Shown one piece after another: positions 1 through 9,194 of a stretch of DNA of 64,000 nt. Origin of the DNA: Photobacterium frigidiphilum (GTDB lineage Bacteria; Pseudomonadota; Gammaproteobacteria; Enterobacterales; Vibrionaceae). Both the position numbers and the translations under genes were made by a program. The notes under the pieces are model-generated. The model was not told where the DNA came from. It worked only from the letters and a program-made list of their open reading frames with translations, and ran no database searches. Where the stretch lies: NCBI RefSeq assembly GCF_003025615.1, contig NZ_PYMJ01000017.1:1-64000 (forward strand), given 5' to 3'. Position 1 is the stretch's first letter, and each line of letters starts with the position of its first letter.

Positions 1-10
1 TAGACACTGC

Positions 11-87
11 GGAGTGGTAGTTCAGTTGGTTAGAATACCGGCCTGTCACGCCGGGGGTCGCGGGTTCGAGTCCCGTCCACTCCGCCA
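11..87 (+). tRNA. tRNA-Asp (anticodon GTC)
   Basis: A 77-nt cloverleaf can be drawn by eye. The acceptor stem GGAGTGG (11-17) pairs with CCACTCC (77-83), followed by discriminator G84 and an encoded CCA at 85-87. The anticodon stem CCGGC/GCCGG (38-42/50-54) encloses the loop CTGTCAC with anticodon GTC at 45-47, which decodes aspartate codons. The T arm contains GGTTCGAGTCC. The sequence is close to E. coli tRNA-Asp. A terminator follows directly, so this is the last or only gene of its transcript. Confidence 0.98.
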
Positions 88-96
88 TTATTGAAG

Positions 97-127
97 AAGC
101 CCTAATCGAAAGATTAGGGCTTTTTTT
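97..127 (+). terminator. Rho-independent terminator of tRNA-Asp
   Basis: A perfect 11-bp stem AAGCCCTAATC/GATTAGGGCTT with a GAAA tetraloop runs straight into a T tract. It lies ten bases after the tRNA CCA end. Confidence 0.93.
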
Positions 128-235
128 GTCTGTAGAAAAGTGGCATTAATTTTCTAACTATATCGTCCTAGCTATTGAATGTGTGATTAGCTAAATAGTA
201 TTGACGTATTCTGCTTTATAACTACCATAGTGAAT

Positions 236-482
236 CTAATACAATGTCAACTGCCATGATCCCACGGGGTATTTTAGTGGGTGAAGTTCTACTGCAGAAT
301 TGAGCCTATTTCAGGTTCAGACTTGGCTAGCTCTTTCGTGCATTTCAACAAAATGTTGTCGTTTAGCGTAAAAATGAAGTGGTAAGGTTATTTTGACTGC
401 AAAACTATTTAATGGTGAGTGAACCTTCCTCACACTGCTGAAATAAGGTTTTCCATTCTTGGTCGCTACGGTGTGGCGCCAT
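236..482 (-). pseudogene. Decayed IS66-family tnpA (accessory protein) remnant
   Basis: Reading the minus strand from an ATG at 482-480, which follows a strong Shine-Dalgarno (GGAGGAG), gives MAPHRSDQEWKTLFQQ, then GSLTIK, an in-frame TAG, then FCSQNNLTTS. After a one-base frame change the next frame gives FYAKRQHFVEMHERASQV, a stop, and a further readable stretch ending at a TAG at 238-236. The pattern (DQxW..LF, SLTI.xFC..NNL.TSTFYAKRQ) resembles the small TnpA protein of IS66 elements as I remember it. No tnpB or tnpC partner and no terminal inverted repeats are visible. It is non-functional: at least two stops and one frameshift. The assignment is from memory of the family, not from a search. 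Confidence 0.55.
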
Positions 483-800
483 TATCTCTCCTCCATAAAT
501 CATCAAATACAAGGTCATAGAATGTAATTTCAGCTAATTGAGTGCGAGATTTATGGCGCATTTACAATATAATCTGGAAAACTAACTGAACAGCAGAGCC
601 TTGCACCTTTTGTACATTTCAGTACCTCTTCAGAACACTCGATAAAAAATGATTCTAAGCTATACAAATGCTCTCAGTGTGTTAGTTGCACACTAATATG
701 GTTCACGTAGTTAGTTTTTTTTGTGTGTGACATGATGGGTATTAGCCCTTTTTAATACTGTATTTTTAGAGCTAAGCATATTTATGCCCATACTTTTTAT
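483..800. other. Gene-poor intergenic stretch
   Basis: No open frame with a ribosome site, RNA gene or clear repeat was seen here. It is AT-rich with stops in all frames. It lies upstream (on the minus strand) of the tnpA remnant, so it may be degraded insertion-element or flanking DNA, but nothing recognisable remains. Confidence 0.4.
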
Positions 801-836
801 AAGTAAAAAAAAAGACCTGCAACTGCAGGTCTTTTA
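801..836 (-). terminator. Terminator downstream of the antiporter gene
   Basis: A 12-bp inverted repeat AAAAGACCTGCA/TGCAGGTCTTTT with a 2-nt spacer. Read on the minus strand it is followed by a run of T, as expected for the end of the antiporter transcript 20 bp away. Confidence 0.88.
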
Positions 837-855
837 TATTTATCTGATTGTGTGG

Positions 856-2136
856 TTATTTGTTTTGAGCTTCCCACGTTTTGGCTTTATGAATTAATGA
901 GGTGATCGTTGAGCCCTGAATTAGGATGGAGAAAACGACAACAGCATAAGTCATGACAAGAATGATTTCTCTTACATCAATATTTTTTTCTGGTATCACA
1001 ATAACACCAGCGGGAATAGCCATTGCCATTGCTAAAGCTAGACCACCACGTAAGCCACCCCAGGTTAATATTTTCACTGAGTGCGGGTTGTAATCACGAT
1101 ACTTTTGGAAGCCAAGATAAGACAACTTTACGCTTAGATAACGGCTCAGTAATACGAGAGGGATTGCGATTACCATCAGTACCCAATCTTCTTGGTGGAA
1201 GCTAAATTGAAGCATGGTCATACCGATAAGTAAAAATAGAACGCCATTTAGGAACTCATCAACTAACTCCCAAAAGTGATCTAAATGCTCTTCACTTTCT
1301 TTCGAAAAACCAATATAGCGGGTCCAGTTACCAATCATAATGCCAGATACAACCATTGCTAATGGTCCTGATACATGAATGACATCGGCAAATACATAGC
1401 CAGCTGTTGGAATACCTAATGTCAGTAATAATTCCATGGAGTGATCATTCGTGGAGCTAATCAAATAATGGAAAAGTAGACCAAGAATAAAGCCATAAGC
1501 AATACCCCCGATTGCTTCTTGTAGGAATAATTGCCCTACGCCTAAGACTGTTGGGGCTTCATTACCAAAGGCGATAGTGAACAACGTGACAAAAATAACC
1601 AAACCAAAGCCATCATTAAATAATGATTCCCCTTCAATTTGTGTTGAAATACGACGAGGCGCATCTAGCTTTTTAACGATAGCAAGTACAGCGATTGGAT
1701 CCGTTGGTGATATCAAAGAACCAAAGATTAAGCAGTAGATTAAATCGAATTGAAAGCCCAATAATTGACATATGCCCCAAAGCGCACCGCCGATGAAAAA
1801 AGTTGAAAAAAGTGTGGCACCTAAAGCTAAAACAGTAATTTCCCACTTTTGATCTTCTAGGTTAGGCAGCTTAATTCCTAGCCCACCTGCAAAAAGCAAA
1901 AATCCTAAAATCCCTTTAAGTAAAAAGCTTTCAAAATCGATATCAGCAAGCTGTTCAGCTGCAATATCTTCTAAGTGAAACCAGCCATTCTGACCAGCAA
2001 TAATGATACCTAAAGACAACATTAATGCGCCTGCAGTAATCGCAATTGTTGTTTGCATCTTACCTATTTTGCTGTTTATAAAAGCAATAGCCATCGCTGC
2101 TGCTGCGAGAAAGCATAAGGTACTGTAGACCGACAT
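856..2136 (-). CDS. Na+/H+ antiporter, CPA1 (NhaP-type)
   Basis: A 426-aa polytopic membrane protein with about a dozen hydrophobic segments, expected to exchange cytoplasmic Na+ (or K+) for protons at the inner membrane. CPA1 hallmarks are present: SPTDPIAV at residues 143-150, EGESLFNDG at 168-176 with the conserved Asn-Asp pair at 174-175, and WGGLRGGLA near residue 360. There is no long C-terminal regulatory domain, so it is one of the short members (E. coli YjcE is much longer). The ATG is preceded by GAGG on the minus strand. It is transcribed alone, divergent from metH. The exact cation preference and subfamily name cannot be read from the sequence. Confidence 0.88.
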   Translation of the reverse strand: MSVYSTLCFLAAAAMAIAFINSKIGKMQTTIAITAGALMLSLGIIIAGQNGWFHLEDIAAEQLADIDFESFLLKGILGFLLFAGGLGIKLPNLEDQKWEITVLALGATLFSTFFIGGALWGICQLLGFQFDLIYCLIFGSLISPTDPIAVLAIVKKLDAPRRISTQIEGESLFNDGFGLVIFVTLFTIAFGNEAPTVLGVGQLFLQEAIGGIAYGFILGLLFHYLISSTNDHSMELLLTLGIPTAGYVFADVIHVSGPLAMVVSGIMIGNWTRYIGFSKESEEHLDHFWELVDEFLNGVLFLLIGMTMLQFSFHQEDWVLMVIAIPLVLLSRYLSVKLSYLGFQKYRDYNPHSVKILTWGGLRGGLALAMAMAIPAGVIVIPEKNIDVREIILVMTYAVVVFSILIQGSTITSLIHKAKTWEAQNK

Positions 2137-2252
2137 GCATCAACCTCAAATTGATTTTAGAGTAAATAGTAAATTGTCACAAAATATAAAACCATAGGGC
2201 GATTATAGCTATTAAAACTTTCTTTTATTCTGTATTCGTTTTGTTTATGAAA

Positions 2253-2276
2253 AGGCATTTAGACGTCTAGATTTCC
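2253..2276 (+). promoter_or_regulatory. MetJ operator (three tandem met boxes)
   Basis: Three adjacent 8-mers match the met box AGACGTCT: AGGCATTT (5/8), AGACGTCT (8/8, at 2261-2268) and AGATTTCC (5/8). Tandem 8-bp spacing is what the MetJ repressor with S-adenosylmethionine recognises. The site lies 54 bp before the metH start. This is a sequence match only; no -35/-10 pair is clear beside it. Confidence 0.75.
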
Positions 2277-2329
2277 ATTGCGGCTATGGTAGGATGTTAT
2301 TAAGCTGTAATACAAAATAAGGAAGTAAT

Positions 2330-5300
2330 GTGGTGGTGAAGAGTAAGGAAGTACTACAGAAGCGGTTAGCTGAAAATATCCTGATTATTGATGGTGGTAT
2401 GGGCACCATGATCCAAGGCTATAAATTGGATGAAAATGATTATCGAGGTGAACGTTTTGCTGATTGGCATTCAGATCTTAAAGGGAATAATGACCTTCTC
2501 GTTTTAACACAACCACAGTTAATCAAGGATATTCATAGCGAGTATCTAGAAGCGGGTGCTGATATTCTTGAGACCAACACATTTAATGCAACCACCATAG
2601 CCATGGCTGACTATGACATGGAAAGTCTAAGCGCTGAGATTAACTTTGAAGCGGCGAAACTGGCTCGCCAAGCTGCAGATGAATGGACGCTTAAAACACC
2701 ATCTAAGCCACGCTTTGTTGCTGGGGTGCTTGGTCCTACTAACCGAACGTGTTCAATTTCTCCTGATGTAAATGACCCTAGCTTCCGTAATGTTACTTTT
2801 GACCAGTTAGTTGAAGCCTATTCTGAATCAACGCGTGCTCTTATCGCGGGGGGCGTCGATTTAATTTTAGTTGAAACTATTTTTGATACGCTGAATGCCA
2901 AAGCTTGTACCTTCGCTGTTGAAACTGTTTTTGACGAAGATGGTGTCGTTTTACCGATTATGATTTCAGGCACAATCACCGATGCCTCGGGTCGAACACT
3001 TTCAGGTCAAACAACAGAAGCTTTCTATAATTCTCTTCGTCACGTCAAGCCTATTTCGTTTGGTTTGAACTGTGCGTTAGGTCCTGATGAATTACGTCAA
3101 TATGTCGATGAATTATCTCGGATCTCTGAAAGCGCTGTTTCTGCCCACCCGAATGCTGGATTGCCAAATGCATTTGGAGAATATGACCTTAGCCCTGAAG
3201 ATATGGCTGAACATATTGAAGAATGGGCGAAAAGTGGATTCCTCAATTTGGTGGGTGGTTGTTGTGGTACAACGCCTGAGCATATTCGCTTAATGGAACA
3301 AGTTACCCGAAATGTTAAGCCTCGCCAGTTACCTGATATCCCTGTTGCTTGTCGTTTATCAGGATTAGAACCTCTCACGATTTCTGCTGATACCTTATTT
3401 GTGAATGTGGGAGAGCGAACTAATGTAACGGGCTCTGCTCGTTTCAAGCGACTCATCAAAGATGAATTATATGATGAAGCGTTAGAGGTCGCGCGCCAAC
3501 AAGTAGAAGCTGGTGCTCAAATTATCGATATTAATATGGATGAGGGCATGTTAGATGCAGAAGCGGCAATGGTTCGCTTCTTAAACTTATGTGCGACGGA
3601 ACCTGAGATTTCAAAAGTACCCATTATGGTGGATTCATCTAAATGGGAAGTACTTGAAGCGGGTTTGAAATGTGTTCAAGGTAAACCTATCGTCAATTCT
3701 ATATCGATGAAAGAGGGCGTTGAAAAGTTTATCGCACAAGCGAAATTGATCCGCCGTTATGGTGCCGCGGTCATCGTGATGGCTTTTGATGAAGAAGGGC
3801 AAGCAGATACTCGTGAACGTAAGATCGAGATTTGTACTAATGCCTATCATATTTTGGTGGATGAAGTCGGTTTTCCGCCTGAAGATATTATTTTCGACCC
3901 GAATATTTTTGCCGTAGCAACAGGCATTGAAGAGCATAACAACTATGCCGTCGATTTCATTGAGGCGGTAGGAGACATCAAGCGCACACTGCCTTATGCG
4001 ATGGTTTCTGGTGGTGTTTCTAATGTGTCTTTCTCGTTCCGGGGAAATGATCCGATTCGAGAAGCTATCCATGCCGTATTCCTTTATTACTGTTTTAAAA
4101 ATGGTATGGATATGGGGATTGTGAACGCAGGGCAACTTGCGATTTATGATGATTTAACCGATGAACTCCGTAATGCTGTTGAAGATGTCGTCTTAAACCG
4201 CCGTGATGATAGTACCGAACGCTTATTGGATATTGCGGACAAATACCGTGGTAGCGGTAAAGTTGAAGAAGATCGTACGCTACAAGAATGGCGAGGGTGG
4301 CCTGTAGAAAAACGCTTATCACATGCCTTGGTTAAAGGGATAACTGAGTTCATTGTTGAAGATACAGAAGAAGCTCGCACCAATGCCTCTAAGCCTCTCG
4401 AAGTAATTGAAGGCCCGTTAATGGCGGGTATGAATATTGTCGGTGATCTATTTGGTGAAGGTAAGATGTTCTTACCTCAGGTGGTTAAATCAGCCCGTGT
4501 TATGAAGCAAGCTGTTGCTCACCTTGAACCTTATATTAATGCTGAAAAGCAAGCGGGTTATACCAACGGTAAAATTCTGCTAGCGACAGTAAAAGGTGAT
4601 GTTCACGATATTGGTAAGAATATTGTGGGCGTTGTCTTGCAGTGTAACAACTATGAAATCATTGACCTTGGAGTCATGGTTTCTTGCGAACAAATACTGA
4701 AAGTAGCAAAAGAAAAAAATGTCGATATCATAGGTTTAAGTGGTCTTATTACCCCATCATTAGATGAAATGGTGCATGTGGCGAAAGAGATGGAGCGACA
4801 AGGCTTTGAGTTACCATTGCTTATCGGTGGTGCTACAACCTCAAAAGCGCATACAGCGGTTAAGATTGAAGAGAACTATCACGGACCGGTTGTTTATGTC
4901 TCTAATGCGTCTCGCGCTGTAGGGGTTTGTTCTGCATTGTTATCTGATGTATTACGGCCAGCATTTATTGAACGTTTAGATAAAGAATATATTACAGTAC
5001 GTGAGCAACATGCGCGTAAAAAACCACGAACACCACCAGTTACGTTAGAGCAAGCGCGAGAAAACAAAGTCGCTATAGATTGGGAGAGCTATACACCGCC
5101 AGCTCCAGTGAAGCCGGGTATCCATGTTTTTACTGATTTCCCTATATCTAAGATTCGTAAATATATTGATTGGACACCATTTTTCATGACTTGGTCATTA
5201 AGTGGTAAGTATCCAACTATTTTGCGCCATGAAGTGGTGGGTGAAGAAGCTCAGCGTTTATTTGATGATGCCAATGTATTGTTAGATGAAATCGAGCGTA

Positions 5301-6001
5301 CAGGCATGATCAAAGCAAACGGTGTATGTGGGTTATTCCCTGCAAATAATATCGGTGACGATATTGAAGTATATACCGATGAGACTCGCTCTGAAGTGAT
5401 GACGGTACTGTGTGGTTTGCGTCAACAGACGAAGAAACCGAAAGGACCTAACTATTGCTTATCGGATTATATTGCACCGAAAGAAAGTAACAAAGCTGAC
5501 TGGATCGGCGCTTTTGCTGTAACGGGCGGTATCGGGGAGTATGACATTGCTGAACAGTTTAAAGCCAAAGGCGATGACTATAACGCGATTATGATACAGG
5601 CGATTGCAGATCGCTTAGCTGAGGCTTTTGCTGAATGTATGCATGAAACGGTACGGAAAGACATTTGGGGCTATGCACCTGAAGAGTCGCTGGCGAATGA
5701 AGATTTGATTCGTGAAAAATACCAAGGCATACGTCCTGCTCCTGGGTATCCTGCGTGTCCCGAGCATACAGAAAAAGGCACCATCTGGTCATTGTTAGAT
5801 GCAGAGGTTAACACTGGCATGGTATTAACTGAAAGCTATGCGATGTGGCCAGGTGCAGCTGTATCAGGGTGGTATTTTTCTCATCCAGAGTCTCGCTACT
5901 TTGCGGTTGCTCAGATCCAAGAAGATCAGCGCGACAGCTATGCTGATCGTAAAGGCTGGGATCTGATTGAAGCTGAAAAGTGGCTAGGACCGAATTTATA
6001 A
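2330..6001 (+). CDS. metH: Cobalamin-dependent methionine synthase
   Basis: This 1223-aa enzyme transfers the methyl group of 5-methyltetrahydrofolate through cobalamin to homocysteine. The module order is that of E. coli MetH: homocysteine domain (about 8-325) with zinc ligands Cys248, Cys311 and Cys312; pterin-binding domain (about 355-615); cobalamin cap and B12 domain with DVHDIGKN, its His759 being the cobalt ligand; and the reactivation (AdoMet) domain from about 900, with [15 protein letters not shown] near the C terminus. Length is close to the 1227 aa of E. coli. The start is a GTG, the first of three consecutive GTG codons, behind AAGGAAG (2319-2325). An ATG at 2328 is in another frame and reads only ATG TGG TGG TGA. 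It is monocistronic, with a MetJ operator upstream and a strong terminator downstream. No cobalamin riboswitch was seen. Confidence 0.98.
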   Translation: MVVKSKEVLQKRLAENILIIDGGMGTMIQGYKLDENDYRGERFADWHSDLKGNNDLLVLTQPQLIKDIHSEYLEAGADILETNTFNATTIAMADYDMESLSAEINFEAAKLARQAADEWTLKTPSKPRFVAGVLGPTNRTCSISPDVNDPSFRNVTFDQLVEAYSESTRALIAGGVDLILVETIFDTLNAKACTFAVETVFDEDGVVLPIMISGTITDASGRTLSGQTTEAFYNSLRHVKPISFGLNCALGPDELRQYVDELSRISESAVSAHPNAGLPNAFGEYDLSPEDMAEHIEEWAKSGFLNLVGGCCGTTPEHIRLMEQVTRNVKPRQLPDIPVACRLSGLEPLTISADTLFVNVGERTNVTGSARFKRLIKDELYDEALEVARQQVEAGAQIIDINMDEGMLDAEAAMVRFLNLCATEPEISKVPIMVDSSKWEVLEAGLKCVQGKPIVNSISMKEGVEKFIAQAKLIRRYGAAVIVMAFDEEGQADTRERKIEICTNAYHILVDEVGFPPEDIIFDPNIFAVATGIEEHNNYAVDFIEAVGDIKRTLPYAMVSGGVSNVSFSFRGNDPIREAIHAVFLYYCFKNGMDMGIVNAGQLAIYDDLTDELRNAVEDVVLNRRDDSTERLLDIADKYRGSGKVEEDRTLQEWRGWPVEKRLSHALVKGITEFIVEDTEEARTNASKPLEVIEGPLMAGMNIVGDLFGEGKMFLPQVVKSARVMKQAVAHLEPYINAEKQAGYTNGKILLATVKGDVHDIGKNIVGVVLQCNNYEIIDLGVMVSCEQILKVAKEKNVDIIGLSGLITPSLDEMVHVAKEMERQGFELPLLIGGATTSKAHTAVKIEENYHGPVVYVSNASRAVGVCSALLSDVLRPAFIERLDKEYITVREQHARKKPRTPPVTLEQARENKVAIDWESYTPPAPVKPGIHVFTDFPISKIRKYIDWTPFFMTWSLSGKYPTILRHEVVGEEAQRLFDDANVLLDEIERTGMIKANGVCGLFPANNIGDDIEVYTDETRSEVMTVLCGLRQQTKKPKGPNYCLSDYIAPKESNKADWIGAFAVTGGIGEYDIAEQFKAKGDDYNAIMIQAIADRLAEAFAECMHETVRKDIWGYAPEESLANEDLIREKYQGIRPAPGYPACPEHTEKGTIWSLLDAEVNTGMVLTESYAMWPGAAVSGWYFSHPESRYFAVAQIQEDQRDSYADRKGWDLIEAEKWLGPNL

Positions 6002-6018
6002 TGCTGGTTTGAACGAAA

Positions 6019-6050
6019 AGAAGGCGCTCATTTGAGCGCCTTCTTTTTTT
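6019..6050 (+). terminator. Bidirectional terminator between metH and lysC
   Basis: A 12-bp stem AGAAGGCGCTCA/TGAGCGCCTTCT with a 2-nt spacer and a T tract on the plus strand. The minus strand also gives a short T run, so it can end lysC as well. Confidence 0.92.
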
Positions 6051-6074
6051 TGTTACCAGTATATGGTTTTCGCT

Positions 6075-7454
6075 TTATTCAAAGATAGCGCAATGGAGAT
6101 CTTTGATAGCAGATTTAGCATCTTGCGCTTTTACTAAAAAACATAAATTGTGCGGGCTTGCCCCATAACAAATCATGCGTAGGTTATAGTCTTCAAGCGT
6201 GCTAAATACTTTTTTGGCTGAGCCTTTGGTGCTGCTCATTTGATTACCAATCAGTGCAACCAAGCATAGATCTTGCTCGACGTCGACGCGGCATAGTTCA
6301 TTGAGTTCCGCTAGTGCTTGCGCTGGTAGTGTTGGTGCTCCACCACTGGTATCGGTTTGATCCAATGTCAAAGAGACGCTCACCTCAGAAGTTGTTATCA
6401 AATCCACGGAGATTTTATGTTCCGCTAAAATACGAAACACTTCAGCTAAGAAGCCGTAAGCATGGAACATATTGAGGCTGGTTAATGTAACCATTGTTTG
6501 ATTACAACGAAGTGCTAGCGCTCTAAATAATGGGGCATCAGATACCGTTTCTCGAATCCAGGTACCACCTTGTTCGGGTGCTTTCGATGAACCAATGAAG
6601 ACGGGTATTTGCTGTCTAATTGCCGGCACTAATGTTGATGGATGTAATATCTTGGCACCAAAATTGGCCATTTCAGATGCTTCGCTGAAGCTGATTTCTT
6701 TAATTGGTTTAGCTTTCGTGGCGATACGAGGGTCTGTGGTATACATGCCTGGTACATCAGTCCAAATTTCTAAGGTCGATGCCCCGATGGCTTCTGCCAT
6801 TAAGGCGGCACTATAGTCACTACCGCCACGGCCTAATGTGGTGGTATTACCTTGTTCGTCAGAGCCAATAAAGCCTTGAGAGACCACTACATATTCTTTT
6901 AGTTGTGGAGAAAGGTGTTGTTCCGATAATTGGCGGATAATACTGGGCTGAGGAATGGCTTTACCAAATTGCCCATCTGTACGCATTACATCTCGAATAT
7001 CAAATCGAATGGCGTTGATGCCAAGTTCTCTCAATATTTGAGCAAATAGGTGAGTAGAAAGTAACTCGCCATGGGAAACAAGCTGATCAGTAAGGGTGAC
7101 TGATTTTTCAATGGCTGCTTTTTTTGCTAATTCAGCTACATTTTGAAGCAATATAGTAATGGCTTCTTCAGCTTGCTGTGGTTGCTCTAATTGGCTTAAT
7201 ACTGATTGGTGTATATCGGTTAAGCGAGTTAATAAAGCATGGCGTTGTTGAGTATCAGTAACACCATTAGCTAGCTCGACTAAGATATTGGTGACTCCAG
7301 AACAGGCACTAATTAAGACTAAGCGTGTGTGTGGTGCATGTTGAACTATTGCTGCACTGCGACTCATCGCGGTGAAGTCGGCAACACTTGTACCACCAAA
7401 CTTGGCAACGGTTAACGATGTGTGCGGATTAACATTACTATCTACAAGGCTCAA
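6075..7454 (-). CDS. lysC: Lysine-sensitive aspartokinase III
   Basis: A 459-aa aspartate kinase catalysing the first step of the lysine/threonine/methionine branch (L-aspartate to 4-phosphoaspartate). The kinase domain begins with KFGGTSVADF (residues 18-27) and contains TTLGRGGSDYSAAL and WTDVPGMYTTDPR. Two ACT domains follow, with SVDLITTSEVSVSLTLD and RMICYGASPHNLCFLV, where lysine binds in the family. There is no homoserine dehydrogenase fusion, so it is the LysC and not the ThrA/MetL type. The start is TTG at 7454, chosen because GGGAG sits upstream on the minus strand and no ATG precedes the KFGGTS motif. A lysine riboswitch lies in the leader. Protein feedback and RNA sensing would both respond to lysine. 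Confidence 0.96.
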   Translation of the reverse strand: MSLVDSNVNPHTSLTVAKFGGTSVADFTAMSRSAAIVQHAPHTRLVLISACSGVTNILVELANGVTDTQQRHALLTRLTDIHQSVLSQLEQPQQAEEAITILLQNVAELAKKAAIEKSVTLTDQLVSHGELLSTHLFAQILRELGINAIRFDIRDVMRTDGQFGKAIPQPSIIRQLSEQHLSPQLKEYVVVSQGFIGSDEQGNTTTLGRGGSDYSAALMAEAIGASTLEIWTDVPGMYTTDPRIATKAKPIKEISFSEASEMANFGAKILHPSTLVPAIRQQIPVFIGSSKAPEQGGTWIRETVSDAPLFRALALRCNQTMVTLTSLNMFHAYGFLAEVFRILAEHKISVDLITTSEVSVSLTLDQTDTSGGAPTLPAQALAELNELCRVDVEQDLCLVALIGNQMSSTKGSAKKVFSTLEDYNLRMICYGASPHNLCFLVKAQDAKSAIKDLHCAIFE

Positions 7455-7559
7455 GGTAAGACTCCCAATCTCAGTAAAATGATAAAAACGAATTTACGCG
7501 GGAGGATATTCCCGACATCCAATTGTCAGGAGAGCAGAAAGGCGAGACGTACGAATAGC

Positions 7560-7755
7560 GCTACAACCAGAAGCTCCCCACCTTTTTATATGTTACTTAT
7601 GCATAAAAAGGTGACAGCCAGAAGGATTCAACCTTCATAGCCGATATCGCTGATCCCCATCAGTTATATCTCGGCGTTACTCCCCCTCTTTAGGCTGCTT
7701 TAGGGTGGGGCCCTGCAATCTAAATACCTGGGTAACGCTCCTCTTCCGTTTTACC
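7560..7755 (-). ncRNA. Lysine riboswitch (L box) in the lysC leader
   Basis: Read on the minus strand, the leader carries the L-box conserved blocks in order: GGAAGAGGAGCGTTACCC, GAGGGGGAGTAACGCCGA, GATGGGGATCAGCGATATCG, GGCTATGAAGGTTGAATCC, CTGGCTGTCACC and GGTGGGGAGCTTCTGG. The closing P1 helix can be drawn as CGGAAG with CTTCTG. Downstream, a small hairpin CGGGA/TCCCG lies before the lysC ribosome site. The lack of a clear U tract suggests control at translation or RNA stability, as in E. coli lysC. The edges are approximate. Confidence 0.93.
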
Positions 7756-7798
7756 TAGTGGTATTAATACCAGCAGGATGAACAAAAACTCTCCTCAT

Positions 7799-7826
7799 TG
7801 AATAGGATTTGTTACTAGGTTGTCAA
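7799..7826 (-). promoter_or_regulatory. Likely lysC promoter
   Basis: On the minus strand a perfect -35 TTGACA (7826-7821) is followed after 16 bp by TATTCA (7804-7799), a weak -10. Transcription would begin just before the riboswitch. This is a pattern match only. Confidence 0.5.
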
Positions 7827-8021
7827 TCTTTCTGTGGTTATTTATGCGATAAAAATGCAATCGCTTATGTCATTCGTTATGTTAGTGTTGAATGAGACTT
7901 GCACTGAGTATGGTTGATTTAATATTCTGTTGTTGTGCAACCCTAATAATTCCCGCCCTACAGTTAGAAAAATAACGAAAATACAGGGATTGATTACAAC
8001 TTACTTCAGGAAGATAGAATA

Positions 8022-9140
8022 ATGACAATTACTAGCTTTTACCCACCGCAACGAACACTAATGGGACCCGGTCCTTCAGATATCTACCCTCAAGTTTTAC
8101 AGGCACTTAGTCGCCCGACAGTTGGACATTTAGACCCACTTTTTGTTGGGATGATGGATGAGCTAAAACAGCTACTGCAATATGCTTTTCAGACTAAAAA
8201 TACATTTACGATTGCTGTGTCTGCCCCTGGTAGTGCAGGTATGGAAGCATGTTTTGTTAACCTTGTGGAGCCAGGTGATAAGGTCATTGTTTGCCGTAAT
8301 GGTGTATTTGGCGATCGCATGCGAGAAAATGTTGAACGATGTGGTGGGCAAGCCGTTGTTGTCGATAATGCTTGGGGAGAGCCTGTTGATCCTAAGCTGG
8401 TGGAACAAGCGTTAATTGATAACCCAGATGCGAAAATATTAGCATTTGTGCATGCTGAAACATCAACGGGTGCGTTAAGTGATGCTGAAGCGCTGGCGAA
8501 ACTGGCACGTCAACATGATTGTTTGACCATTGTTGATGCCGTGACATCGTTAGGCGGTGTTCCTTTATTGGTTGATGAATGGCAGTTAGATGCCGTTTAT
8601 TCTGGTAGCCAGAAATGTTTATCATGCGTGCCTGGTTTATCACCATTAACTTTTTCTCAGCGCGCGATTGATAAAATTCAAGCTCGTAAAACACCCGTGC
8701 AAAGTTGGTTCTTGGATCAAAGTTTAGTACTCGGGTATTGGAGCGGGGAAGGCAAGCGAACTTATCATCATACTGCGCCAGTCAATAGCTTGTATGCCCT
8801 GCATGAAGCCTTGGTATTATTACAAAATGAAGGGTTAGAAAATGCTTGGCAACGCCATAAAGATGTTCATTTAGACTTGCGTGAAGGCTTAGAAAAACTC
8901 GGTATTACTTTTGTTGTTGATGAAGCCTCGCGTTTGCCACAGCTTAATGCGGTGTATATTCCTGATGGCGTTGATGATGCATTAGTACGTAAAACATTAC
9001 TTGAGCGCTATAACCTTGAAATTGGTGCTGGGCTCGGGGCTCTAGGTGGTAAAGCATGGCGTATTGGCTTGATGGGATATGCTGCACGTAGTGAAAATGT
9101 CGCATTATGCCTAAAAGCCTTGGAATCGACATTGAAGTAA
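8022..9140 (+). CDS. Class V PLP aminotransferase (alanine-glyoxylate/serine-pyruvate type)
   Basis: A 372-aa pyridoxal-phosphate enzyme of the alanine-glyoxylate aminotransferase family. The N-terminal [12 protein letters not shown] is characteristic. APGSAGMEA (68-76) would contact the cofactor phosphate, VDAVTSLGG (171-179) carries Asp172, expected to pair with the PLP ring nitrogen, and SGSQKCLS (194-201) carries Lys198, the expected Schiff-base lysine. [17 protein letters not shown] near the C terminus is also typical. The start ATG follows AGGAAG. It is transcribed alone, divergent from lysC, and ends at a terminator. The amino donor and acceptor cannot be told from sequence. Glyoxylate or pyruvate is likely; phosphonate or purine-derived substrates are used by other members. 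Confidence 0.85.
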   Translation: MTITSFYPPQRTLMGPGPSDIYPQVLQALSRPTVGHLDPLFVGMMDELKQLLQYAFQTKNTFTIAVSAPGSAGMEACFVNLVEPGDKVIVCRNGVFGDRMRENVERCGGQAVVVDNAWGEPVDPKLVEQALIDNPDAKILAFVHAETSTGALSDAEALAKLARQHDCLTIVDAVTSLGGVPLLVDEWQLDAVYSGSQKCLSCVPGLSPLTFSQRAIDKIQARKTPVQSWFLDQSLVLGYWSGEGKRTYHHTAPVNSLYALHEALVLLQNEGLENAWQRHKDVHLDLREGLEKLGITFVVDEASRLPQLNAVYIPDGVDDALVRKTLLERYNLEIGAGLGALGGKAWRIGLMGYAARSENVALCLKALESTLK

Positions 9141-9165
9141 AAAAGTCATCATTGATCGATTGAAT

Positions 9166-9192
9166 AAAACGGCTACCTCGGTAGCCGTTTTT
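9166..9192 (+). terminator. Bidirectional terminator
   Basis: The stem GGCTACC/GGTAGCC has a 2-nt spacer, is extended by AAAAC/GTTTT, and has T runs on both strands. It separates the aminotransferase gene from the convergent pglL-like gene. Confidence 0.92.
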
Positions 9193-9194
9193 GA

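Noticed and set aside
2137..2329. Cobalamin riboswitch before metH
   Set aside because: No B12-box-like core was found in the short leader; a MetJ site explains regulation better.
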